A stretch of 64,000 nt of DNA from Desulfoferrobacter suflitae. Lineage in GTDB: Bacteria > Desulfobacterota > Syntrophobacteria > Syntrophobacterales > Syntrophobacteraceae. Numbering within the stretch: position 1 is the stretch's first letter; every line of letters begins with the position of its first letter. Of the stretch, positions 17,173 to 25,159 are shown in pieces. The translations under genes and the position numbers were made by a program. The DNA lies in the NCBI RefSeq assembly GCF_022603395.1, contig NZ_JAIBKA010000004.1, forward strand, positions 124,001 to 188,000, read 5' to 3'. A model generated the notes under the pieces. It had not been told where the DNA came from. It did not search any database and saw nothing but the letters and a program-made list of their open reading frames with translations.

Positions 17173-17687
17173 GAGTCGCGCTCCTGCGTCTTTGCTGTGA
17201 TCGAATTTATGCCGGAAAACGCGCGCAGGGCGAATCTCACAGCCATTACTGCAAAACTGAATGGAAAAACGGCCTCCAACCACGACAGAGGAATTTGTCC
17301 AAAGGCGCGAGTCCCCGCCATGGTTTCGTAGGTTAAGAAATTCCAGGAGGCGTGAATGAGAATCACGCAAACAAGGCATGCAAAGCAGTCAGTGAGAAGG
17401 GAGACCCATGCGCCCCCGGATGCGGGCAGTAATCGAGGCAGCAAATCAATGCGGATGTGCTTGTCTTCGGCGGTGGCGCGGCCTGCTCCCAGAAGACTGA
17501 TCCACAGCACGGCATGGCGCAGCAGGCTGTCACCCCATACAAATCCGGTCGAGAATACATTCCTCAGGACGATCTGCAGCAGGGAAAAACCGATCATAAA
17601 GCCAAGCAGAAAGACCAGCAGCCATTTCTCCAGACGCTTGAAAAGGCTGTCCATGTGTCTGATTTCATGAACCACAAAGGCTTTCAT
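17169..17687 (-). CDS. dctQ: TRAP transporter small membrane subunit
   Basis: The 172-residue protein has four hydrophobic segments (WLLVFLLGFMIGFSLLQIV; LLRHAVLWISLLGAG; WVSLLTDCFACLVCVILI; WLEAVFPFSFAVMAVRFAL). It carries the DctQ hallmark order LRNVFSTGFVWGDSLLRHAV followed by TAEDKHIRIDLL. It pairs with the large subunit in the inner membrane. It starts 7 bases after the dctP stop and its stop overlaps dctM. The ribosome site is weak, consistent with translational coupling to dctP. An in-frame ATG at 17654 is another possible start. Confidence 0.9.
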   Translation of the reverse strand: MKAFVVHEIRHMDSLFKRLEKWLLVFLLGFMIGFSLLQIVLRNVFSTGFVWGDSLLRHAVLWISLLGAGRATAEDKHIRIDLLPRLLPASGGAWVSLLTDCFACLVCVILIHASWNFLTYETMAGTRAFGQIPLSWLEAVFPFSFAVMAVRFALRAFSGINSITAKTQERDS

Positions 17688-17694
17688 CGGACAT

Positions 17695-18759
17695 CTACTG
17701 AGGGCTTGCCCTAAAGTCGGCCAGCTCGGATCTCACCTGCCCGAGAAAATCTCTGGGCAAAATCTGGGGTCCCAGACCTTCAATGACTTGCGCGCTAAGA
17801 TCCCGAAAATTCCCGGCTTGTGCCGCACTGGGGAGAATCTTTTGCACTCCGCGTTTGAGCATCACTTCAAGGGCCTCGTCGTTGTCCTGCCTGGTCTTTT
17901 TGACAAGCACATCGATGTATTTTGCGGTGATCTCTCGTAACGTCTGTTGCAGGTCTTCGGGGAGTCGATCAAATGCCTTTTTGTCCATCAGCAGGCAGCC
18001 GCCGATATAGGAAAGCGGAAGGTCGGTCAGGTATTTCACCTGAGTATACCATTGGGTGATGAGAGCATAGTAGGGCGAGTTGTAGACGACATCCACAAGT
18101 TTTGTCTGCAACGCCATCAGTACATCAGGGGCGGTGATGGCAACCGTGGATACGCCGACACTATCGACAAATGCTTTGGCCATGGGTGCATCCGCCTGTG
18201 CCCAGACTTTTTTGCCCTTGAGGTCAGGGAGATCCGCGATGGGTTCCCTGGACATAAAGTAGATGAATCCCAGTTCGGGAAACCCCAGGACTTCGAAGCC
18301 CTTGGCGGCGAATCCTTTTGCCAGACCGGCGCGCACCTTGCCGAGCACATCGTCCACTTCCTCATAGTTGTTGAACAAAAAGGGAACCTGCAGAACCCGA
18401 AGATCCGGGTTGATATCAGTCAGCGCGGTATTGGTAAAAATCGCCGCGTTAACCAGCCCGATGCGCAGCTTGCGCAATACATCGGCTTCATTTCCCAGAA
18501 CAAAACCGGCGTACATCTTGAAACCTAGACGCCCGTTGGTGGCTTTTTGCAGCTCGTCATTCATCCGGTTGAAAATATTCATCAGGGAGCTGTTTTCGGG
18601 CGCGAGAGTGGCCAGTTTGATTTCATGTTGGGGTGCCGCCCAGACCGGTTTCAGAACAAACAAAGGCATCAGAAAAAGGCCAAGAACGGCAAAGAAACTC
18701 CTTCGGGTCGTGTTTATCCTGCTGTGACGAACTCCACCAGGTTCAAGGTTGTTCTGCAA
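17695..18759 (-). CDS. dctP: TRAP transporter solute-binding protein
   Basis: I prefer the TTG at 18759 (354 residues), placed six bases after a strong GGAGG; the longer open frame begins inside the upstream gene. The N-terminus has a twin-arginine-like export signal (TTRRSFFAVLG, then a hydrophobic run ending VWA). The mature part is a DctP/TRAP periplasmic binding protein: IKLATLAPENSSLMNIFNRMND, LRVLQVPFLFNNYEEVDDV, LKGKKVWAQADAPMAKAF. The conserved Arg that usually salt-bridges a carboxylate is expected in the MSREPIADL region. The gene starts inside the last 17 bases of the TatT gene, so the two are coupled. The ligand is unknown. Confidence 0.9.
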   Translation of the reverse strand: MQNNLEPGGVRHSRINTTRRSFFAVLGLFLMPLFVLKPVWAAPQHEIKLATLAPENSSLMNIFNRMNDELQKATNGRLGFKMYAGFVLGNEADVLRKLRIGLVNAAIFTNTALTDINPDLRVLQVPFLFNNYEEVDDVLGKVRAGLAKGFAAKGFEVLGFPELGFIYFMSREPIADLPDLKGKKVWAQADAPMAKAFVDSVGVSTVAITAPDVLMALQTKLVDVVYNSPYYALITQWYTQVKYLTDLPLSYIGGCLLMDKKAFDRLPEDLQQTLREITAKYIDVLVKKTRQDNDEALEVMLKRGVQKILPSAAQAGNFRDLSAQVIEGLGPQILPRDFLGQVRSELADFRASPQ

Positions 18760-19639
18760 AATATTCCTCCGTCTTGTCGAGCAGGTTACGTGCTTCTCTT
18801 TTGGCAACGGTGTTGGCAAGCGTCAGCTCCGGCACCCGGTCTGCGGGAGACGCCAGCACGAGCTGCAGGGTCTCTTCGTAGAGTTGGCGATTCTTGATGG
18901 AGCGGGCGTAGTATTGAGCATAAAGCACCTTGGACATGAGCAATTGGTCCGCTCCCAGTGCAAAGGCTCTTTCGAACTGCTGGAGGGCCTCAGCGGGGTT
19001 CCCTCCCAGTTCTTTGGGTTTTGCCGCCAGGTAGACTCCCATCAGCAAACGGGGCCCTCCGTAATAGTAGCTTTCGTCCAATTCGAGCAGGCGTCGCATG
19101 GTCGCTTCCAACGGGGCGAGATCCGCGATTGCTTCCACTTTGTCCAAATTGCCGCTGATCCAGCTGGCCCAGGCATTGACTGCGCAAAATAGGGCTGGAA
19201 CGCTTGTCTTATCGTATCCCTGCAGGAGAGCCTGGAATTCCTCGAGATTGCCCGCGGCCGCTGCGGCGAAATCGTGGTTTGTGGAGAGTGCACGAAATCC
19301 ATAAAGTTTTGCTTTTTGATAAAGTGCTCCGGCTTCGGCCTGCTGTTCATCGGAAAGAAAAGAGGATGCATAGGAGCTGTATGCGCGACATGCGGATGTG
19401 AGCAATTCGGTGTTTTGCGGGTAGGCTTCCAGCAGGCCGTCAAGCAGCATCAGGTAGGCGGGAGAACCTTCTCGAATGATCGTCAAATCCGCCTGCTTGG
19501 CTGCCGCCTGTGCCACATCCTGCAACGTCAGGCCGACGGCCGCCACTCTGGATGCCTTGAAGGGGGCACAACCCTGCTGCAGCAGGATACACCCCGCCAC
19601 GAGAACGATCGAGCAAACCAAACGACTGTTTCTTTCCAT
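18743..19639 (-). CDS. TatT-type TPR lipoprotein of a TRAP system
   Basis: The 298-residue protein begins with a lipoprotein signal (VAGCILLQQGC; lipidated Cys ~ residue 23). The rest is helical with TPR-like repeats: LLDGLLEAYPQNTELL, YQKAKLYGFRAL, MRRLLELDESYYYGGP, LQQFERAFALG. This matches the TRAP-associated TatT family first characterised in Treponema, in which a trimeric TPR scaffold binds the DctP-like protein. It overlaps dctP by 17 bases and is the first gene of the operon. TTG at 19642 is an alternative start, immediately preceding the ATG. Confidence 0.85.
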   Translation of the reverse strand: MERNSRLVCSIVLVAGCILLQQGCAPFKASRVAAVGLTLQDVAQAAAKQADLTIIREGSPAYLMLLDGLLEAYPQNTELLTSACRAYSSYASSFLSDEQQAEAGALYQKAKLYGFRALSTNHDFAAAAAGNLEEFQALLQGYDKTSVPALFCAVNAWASWISGNLDKVEAIADLAPLEATMRRLLELDESYYYGGPRLLMGVYLAAKPKELGGNPAEALQQFERAFALGADQLLMSKVLYAQYYARSIKNRQLYEETLQLVLASPADRVPELTLANTVAKREARNLLDKTEEYFAEQP

Positions 19640-19713
19640 CAATCGCAGTCACCTCTGCAATGTCCGCCAGCCTGTCAATGGCATGGTGTATACCTGGAAA
19701 ATTATTGCGTTCA

Positions 19714-19742
19714 TAAATACTTACTGAGCTTTGGTTTGTCAA
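19714..19742 (-). promoter_or_regulatory. Sigma-70 promoter of the TRAP operon
   Basis: On the minus strand a consensus TTGACA (19742-19737) is followed, after exactly 17 bases, by TATTTA (19719-19714). It lies about 75 bases before the TatT start codon, with no other gene between. Confidence 0.6.
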
Positions 19743-19821
19743 GGCGGGAAACGGGGCGTGTTGTCCAGCGCCGCTGCAATGATTAAGAAATTGGCATGCC
19801 GCAAGAGAAGGGAGAGAAGCC

Positions 19822-20970
19822 ATGGATTTTTTGATAGCGCACGAGACAAGGGTGAAAAGAGAGAGCTTTGAAAAATTTTTGGATCGGTACATGCTGCCTC
19901 ACCTGGCTTCCTGGCAAAGTGACCGGAAGGTGCCGCGCAGCTTTTTTTCCGCTCTGGGCGACGGCGGGTGGCTGGGATTTGACATGAAAAACGGCCGCAT
20001 AGAAGAGCAGCCCGCCATCCAGCAGGCAGTGCTGTTCGAGTATCTTGCGTCCCTCTCTCCTGGCGTTGCCGTGGCGGTTCTCGTGCATGTTTCACTGGGC
20101 ATGCTGGGACTCTATCTGTTTGGTTCAGGCGGGCAAAAGGAAGCCTATCTGGAGCGGGCCTTACGTGGCGACACTTTAATCTGCCTGGGCAACACCGAGC
20201 CGACCGCGGGAAGCGACGTGGCCAATGTTGCCATGCGCGCCGAAGGGGTCGAGGGCGGCTGGCGGCTGAACGGAACCAAAGCCTACGCCACCAATGGGAC
20301 GCTCAGCGACATGGCGATCGTTACGGCGGTGACTCATCCCGACGCCTCCAGGAACAAGCGGCTCTCCATGTTTATGGTCGATCTGTCGGCCCCGGGAGTG
20401 TCGCGCAGGAAATTGAACAAGCGGGTCTGGATCCCTTCCGATCTCTCTCGAATTCAGTTCAGGAACGTCTTTGTTCCCCATGAGGCCGTGCTTGGCGAAG
20501 AGGGCCACGGCCTGCAGCAGGTGCTTGAGATCTTCACCCACAGCAGGCTTTCCATCAGCGCCCTCACCATCGGGACGGCTCTCGGGGCGTTTGATCTGGG
20601 TTGGCAGCATGCCAAGTCAAGATCGGTCTTTGGCAAGAAGTTGCTGGAACATCAGGCCAAGTCTTTTGAAGCGGCGGATCATTACGCCAAGCTGGAAGCG
20701 GCCCGGCTTGCTCTCTGGAAAGCGTGCTGGGCGAAGGATCACGGCAGGGACTTCAGGCTTGAGGCTTCCATCGCCAAGTACCTGGCGGTCGAAATGGCTC
20801 GATCGGTAACTGCCTGGGCCGCAGATCTCTTTGGCGCTGCTTCGGTCATGGAGGAGCATCCCATTCACAAGTTCCCCCTGGATGCCTGGGCGTCATCGCT
20901 GGGGGAAGGCACCCAGGACGTGCAGAAGCTCATTATCTTCCGGGAGCTCATGAAAAGGGCGTCCCACTAG
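19822..20970 (+). CDS. Acyl-CoA dehydrogenase family protein
   Basis: The 382-residue flavoprotein is preceded by GGGAGAGAAG. It shows the standard order: an N-terminal helical domain; the FAD/substrate region LGNTEPTAGSDVANV and GTKAYATNGTLSDM; then the C-terminal helical domain with QVLEIFTHSRLSISAL. The terminal LGEGTQDVQ carries the Glu in the position of the catalytic base of medium-chain and related dehydrogenases. It oxidises an acyl-CoA to the enoyl-CoA with electron transfer to ETF. Chain length and substrate cannot be read. No ETF genes are nearby. Its TAG stop codon is the first three bases of the inverted repeat that follows. Confidence 0.9.
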   Translation: MDFLIAHETRVKRESFEKFLDRYMLPHLASWQSDRKVPRSFFSALGDGGWLGFDMKNGRIEEQPAIQQAVLFEYLASLSPGVAVAVLVHVSLGMLGLYLFGSGGQKEAYLERALRGDTLICLGNTEPTAGSDVANVAMRAEGVEGGWRLNGTKAYATNGTLSDMAIVTAVTHPDASRNKRLSMFMVDLSAPGVSRRKLNKRVWIPSDLSRIQFRNVFVPHEAVLGEEGHGLQQVLEIFTHSRLSISALTIGTALGAFDLGWQHAKSRSVFGKKLLEHQAKSFEAADHYAKLEAARLALWKACWAKDHGRDFRLEASIAKYLAVEMARSVTAWAADLFGAASVMEEHPIHKFPLDAWASSLGEGTQDVQKLIIFRELMKRASH

Positions 20971-21103
20971 GAGGCTGTCCGAGAAAGCTTCGTTTGTCAT
21001 TTCGAACGGAGCAAAGCGGAGAGAGAAATCTTTGACATCAGTTACTTGCAGGCACAAGATTTCTCGCTATCGCTCGAAATGACAGTTCTCGGACAGCCTC
21101 CTA
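20968..21103. repeat. MITE-like inverted-repeat element
   Basis: This is a 136-base element with perfect 18-bp terminal inverted repeats (TAGGAGGCTGTCCGAGAA at 20968-20985, its complement at 21086-21103). Nested internal pairs also match: TGTCATTTCGA (20995-21005) with 21074-21084, and GAGAAATC (21023-21030) with 21058-21065. It can fold into one long hairpin, carries no gene, and lies between two convergent genes. It is likely a dispersed non-autonomous repeat, and it may terminate transcription from both sides. Confidence 0.8.
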
Positions 21104-21156
21104 GCGGCTCCCACGGTGAAGCATCCCTTGCGCGGGCTGTCTGCCCTCTTCAGCAC

Positions 21157-22185
21157 TCAGGGAACCAGTACGATCTTACCAAATTGGTCGCTGCTTTCCA
21201 TTGCCCGGAAAGCCTCGCTGCCTTCGCCGAGCGGCATCACCCGATCGATGACAGGTTTGAGCCGGCCCTGCCAAAGCAGTTTGCAGACTTCGCGAAAGTC
21301 CTGATGTGTCCCCATGGTGCTGCCGACCAGGCTGATCTGTTTGCTGAATATGTAGCGAATGTCGATTTCCGCATGCGGGCCGCTGGTGTTGCCGATGATG
21401 ACGATGCGGCCGCCGCGTTTGGTCACCTTCATGCTGGTGCCGAGGGTTGCCGCCCCAACGTTGTCCACCACCAGGTCGACCCCCTGCTTGTCCGTCAATC
21501 GCTGAATTTCTCGGCCCCAATCGGTTTGCGAGCGATCAATCACGATATCGGCTCCAAGCTGCCGGGCTCTTTGAGCCTTTGCGGCGTTGCCGGCCACCAC
21601 GTAAACGGCGGCGCCGGCCAGTTTGGCGACTTGTGTCGCCATCGTGTTGACGCCGCCGCCCGCTCCAACAATCAGTACCGATTCGCCGGCCCGCAGGCCG
21701 CCACGATGGATGAGCATGCGCCAGGTGGTGAGAGTCACCAGCAACGGTGCCGCTGCCTGTGGGAAGTCCAGATCGGCGGGCATCTCCAGCAGGTTGTGCG
21801 CGGGGACGGCAACATATTCCGCCAGGCCGCCCGGCCTGTTTTCTCCCAGGATATGGTAGCCCGGACTGAGGCTGTGCTCACCGCGCCGCGTGAACTCGTC
21901 CGCATACTGATTGATTCCCGGATCCACCACAACTCGTTGGCCGATCTTCCATCCGTCAACTTCCTTCCCCAGGGCAACAATCTCCCCGGCCACGTCGGAG
22001 CCTCCCCAGAAAGGCATGTTCAACTTCAAGCCGGGCCAACCCCTGCGCACCCAGATATCCAGATGGTTCAGAGCGCAGGCTTTGACCTTGACGAGAACCT
22101 GGTCCGGCGCCGGCACGGGGTCGGCCACATCGGCATAGCGAATGACCTCGGGTCCTCCATGTTCAAAAAAGCAAAGGGCTTTCAC
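21157..22185 (-). CDS. Zinc-type/quinone oxidoreductase-like dehydrogenase
   Basis: The 342-residue medium-chain dehydrogenase/reductase starts at GTG 22185 after AAGGAGG. The N-terminal GroES-like domain has VKVKACALNHLDIWVRRG, then GSDVAGEIVALG. The Rossmann domain has VLIVGAGGGVNTMATQVAKL for NAD(P)H. The four structural-zinc cysteines of classic alcohol dehydrogenases are absent, so it is closer to quinone oxidoreductase/crotonyl-CoA reductase-like members. Substrate unknown. It faces the acyl-CoA dehydrogenase gene across the inverted repeat. Confidence 0.85.
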   Translation of the reverse strand: MKALCFFEHGGPEVIRYADVADPVPAPDQVLVKVKACALNHLDIWVRRGWPGLKLNMPFWGGSDVAGEIVALGKEVDGWKIGQRVVVDPGINQYADEFTRRGEHSLSPGYHILGENRPGGLAEYVAVPAHNLLEMPADLDFPQAAAPLLVTLTTWRMLIHRGGLRAGESVLIVGAGGGVNTMATQVAKLAGAAVYVVAGNAAKAQRARQLGADIVIDRSQTDWGREIQRLTDKQGVDLVVDNVGAATLGTSMKVTKRGGRIVIIGNTSGPHAEIDIRYIFSKQISLVGSTMGTHQDFREVCKLLWQGRLKPVIDRVMPLGEGSEAFRAMESSDQFGKIVLVP

Positions 22186-22751
22186 GGCGGTATCCTCCTT
22201 CTTTCATAATACCAACGATTGTCGCCCGCTAATCAGCGGCTCTGCCCGGCACAATTATCTCACGCCGACGAGGTACCGGTAACACGGCAGGAATACCGGC
22301 AAGTGCATGGCAGCCGGATCCCGGTGTTAGCCCGAAGGATTGAACAATACACGACCTCTATTCTCCTATCAGTCTGCCAGATTAACTCAGTACAGCGCCA
22401 TACAATCAAGCGGCCGGATTCCGCTCCATTTGGGGCACTCTATTGTGTGCAGCCGTACCTAGAATCTAAAATGGGTCGCGGGCGAGATCAAGAGTGTGCC
22501 CGGGAATCAACGCCCGACAGTGATTGGACGGTCCCGCCGATAGCCCTGTCAAGGTCATCCAATGCCGGAAACCCGGATTGAAACAAGACCAACCCTATTG
22601 TAAGAAATACCCGTTGCAGTTAATATTGCAAAACTTGTACGAGGATCAGGCATGATTCCATCATCAAGCCATTCGCTGTCATGGTGCTTGCCGGCCGGAA
22701 TGGCTGACAGACAAGACGACCGTGTCCAAATTGTTTAGGGAGGTTATTTGA
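22186..22751. other. Intergenic region, no gene supported
   Basis: This is a 566-base divergent gap between the dehydrogenase (minus) and PBP1A (plus). Short open frames here lack ribosome sites and protein-like composition. It should hold both promoters, but I see no convincing conserved element. Confidence 0.45.
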
Positions 22752-25124
22752 ATGCCTCAACCAGGCCCTTTCAGGAAGGCTCCACAATCGAGCGCAGCCC
22801 GATGGCTGCTTTCGGCAGCCGTGGGAATAGTCGGTCTGCTCTCTTTGGCTGCGGGGCTCGCTGTTTTCGCATTTTATATACAACTCAACCGTTCCCTGCC
22901 CAGTACCGAATCCCTGAAAAACTACCATCCGCCCCTGGTTTCCAGTGTCTATGCCAGAGATGGTTCACTAATTGGAGAATTCTACACAGAGCGGCGCTTC
23001 CTGGTTTCCCTCGATCAGATCTCACCGCATTTGATCAGGGCGTTTTTGGCGGCCGAAGACGTGCGCTTTTATGAGCACCCCGGAGTGGATCTGCAGGGGA
23101 TTGTGCGTGCGTTCATGAAAAACCTGCAGGCTGGTGAAATTGTTCAGGGAGGCAGCACCATAACCCAACAGGTGGTAAAGTCACTGCTGCTTACGCCCGA
23201 AAGGACCTGGGTGCGCAAGCTCAAGGAGGCGATGCTCGCCTATCGGATCGATCAGTCGTTGAGCAAGGATCAAATTCTGGAACTTTATCTGAACCAGATC
23301 TATTTCGGATCCGGGGCCTATGGGGTGGAGGCGGCGGCCCAAACCTATTTCAACAGGCATGCTTCAGATCTGTCACTGGCGCAGGCGACGCTTCTGGCCG
23401 GTCTGCCCAAAGCGCCCAGCCGATTTTCTCCATTCCAGGATTTGTCTGCAGCACGGGAAAGACAGAAGTATGTTCTGCAGAGGATGGTCGAAGTGGGATT
23501 CATTTCCCAGCAACAGGCCGATGCGACCTATGCCGAGCCACTGCAGTTGCAGCAGCCGCGTCACTGGACACTGAAGAACCTCAATTCCTTCTCCGAGGAG
23601 GTTCGCCGCCAGATCGAGCAACGTTACGGCAGGGACGGCCTCTATCAGGAGGGGCTGCAGATCTACACCACCTTGGACCCAAAAGCGCAGACCTACGCGG
23701 AGCTTGCTCTGGATCGCGGCTTGCGGGAAATTGACAAGCGTCATGGATATCGCAAGACCAACCGGCGCTTGAACCAGGAGAGATGGCCAAGTTTTCTGGC
23801 CGAGCTCAAGGCTGTCAACCGGCAATTGGCGGAAGGCAAAGTTCTGGAAGCGTTGGTTGTGGAATACCTGCGCGCTTCCAAGTCGTATCGAGTGGACTTT
23901 GGCAATGGTCAGGGTATCCTTCCTCCCTCCGGGTGGGAGTGGACGCGAGTTCCCTCCTCTCGTGCATCCAAGATGTTTCAACCCGGCGACATCATTTCCA
24001 TACGGCTCGAGGAGCGGCAGGAGGAGGGTGTTTGGAGGACTTCACTGGATCAGACACCTGGCTTGCAGGGGGCCTTTCTCGCCATTGCCAACGACACCGG
24101 AGAAGTGCTGTGCATGGTGGGCGGCAGAGATTTTGAGCGAAGTCAATTCAACCGGGTGACCCAGGCCGTCCGCCAGCCGGGTTCGGCGTTTAAGCCGATA
24201 ATTTATGCAGCCGCTATTGATAAGGGTTTCACCGAGGCTTCCATCTTGATCGACTCGCCCATCGTCAGAGACGATCCCAGCCTGCAGGGCCCGTGGAAGC
24301 CCTCCAATTATGACAGAAAGTTTTGGGGCCCCATTTTGCTGAGAAAAGCCCTCATTCATTCGCGCAACGTTGTTACCGTCAAGCTGCTCGACGCCATTGG
24401 TATTGACTATGCCCTGTCTTATGCCAGGAGCCTTGGCATCACAACGCCACTGACACCTACCCTGTCGCTGGCCCTGGGCGCATCGGGCGTCACTTTGTGG
24501 GAGCTTATCGGTGCCTATTCGGCCTTTGCCTACCAGGGTGAACGGGTGACCCCGTTCATGATCAGTAAAGTTCTGGATCGCAACGGCAATATGCTGGAAG
24601 AGCATCAGGTTCAGCGAGAGTCCGTGATTTCGCCTCAAACCGCCTATGTGATGACGCACTTGATGCAGGATGTCATTCAGCAGGGCACCGGTCAACGGGC
24701 CAAGAGTCTGGGGCGACCTGCCGCAGGCAAGACGGGGACGACCAACGATTTGAAGGATGCATGGTTCATTGGCTACACGCCTTCGTATTTGGCCGGGGCG
24801 TGGGTGGGCTATGACAATCATAATATCTCCCTGGGCAGGAAAGAGACCGGCGGTCGGGCGGCATGCCCCATCTGGGTGTATTTCATGGAGGAATGGTTGA
24901 AAGACAAGCCGGTGGAAGGCTTCAGCATTCCCCCGGGAGTCGTGTTTGCAAAAATAAACCCCGCTACCGGTGCACGGGCCTCCAGTGGAGACCCCAATGC
25001 AGTTTACGCAGCCTTTCTGGAGAATCATTTGCCGGCGGAAAGGGTGTCTGTTCCGTCTGAATCGGGACCTTCACAAATGACTCGTTCGAACTCGCCATCC
25101 TTTTTCAAGAGCGATCTCTTCTGA
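22752..25124 (+). CDS. mrcA: Penicillin-binding protein 1A, bifunctional
   Basis: This 790-residue class A PBP polymerises and crosslinks peptidoglycan on the outer face of the inner membrane. A membrane anchor spans residues ~17-42. The glycosyltransferase domain (GT51) has the catalytic Glu in FLAAEDVRFYEHPG (~101), GGSTITQQVVK and LELYLNQIYFG. The transpeptidase domain has the nucleophile in GSAFKP (Ser ~478), SRN, and KTGTT (~659). An intermediate domain of ~150 residues lies between, as in MrcA rather than PBP1B. Length and order are normal. AGGGAGG precedes the ATG. Confidence 0.93.
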   Translation: MPQPGPFRKAPQSSAARWLLSAAVGIVGLLSLAAGLAVFAFYIQLNRSLPSTESLKNYHPPLVSSVYARDGSLIGEFYTERRFLVSLDQISPHLIRAFLAAEDVRFYEHPGVDLQGIVRAFMKNLQAGEIVQGGSTITQQVVKSLLLTPERTWVRKLKEAMLAYRIDQSLSKDQILELYLNQIYFGSGAYGVEAAAQTYFNRHASDLSLAQATLLAGLPKAPSRFSPFQDLSAARERQKYVLQRMVEVGFISQQQADATYAEPLQLQQPRHWTLKNLNSFSEEVRRQIEQRYGRDGLYQEGLQIYTTLDPKAQTYAELALDRGLREIDKRHGYRKTNRRLNQERWPSFLAELKAVNRQLAEGKVLEALVVEYLRASKSYRVDFGNGQGILPPSGWEWTRVPSSRASKMFQPGDIISIRLEERQEEGVWRTSLDQTPGLQGAFLAIANDTGEVLCMVGGRDFERSQFNRVTQAVRQPGSAFKPIIYAAAIDKGFTEASILIDSPIVRDDPSLQGPWKPSNYDRKFWGPILLRKALIHSRNVVTVKLLDAIGIDYALSYARSLGITTPLTPTLSLALGASGVTLWELIGAYSAFAYQGERVTPFMISKVLDRNGNMLEEHQVQRESVISPQTAYVMTHLMQDVIQQGTGQRAKSLGRPAAGKTGTTNDLKDAWFIGYTPSYLAGAWVGYDNHNISLGRKETGGRAACPIWVYFMEEWLKDKPVEGFSIPPGVVFAKINPATGARASSGDPNAVYAAFLENHLPAERVSVPSESGPSQMTRSNSPSFFKSDLF

Positions 25125-25159
25125 TCCGCGGGGACAATTCATCCGTTAAGACGAAGTCG

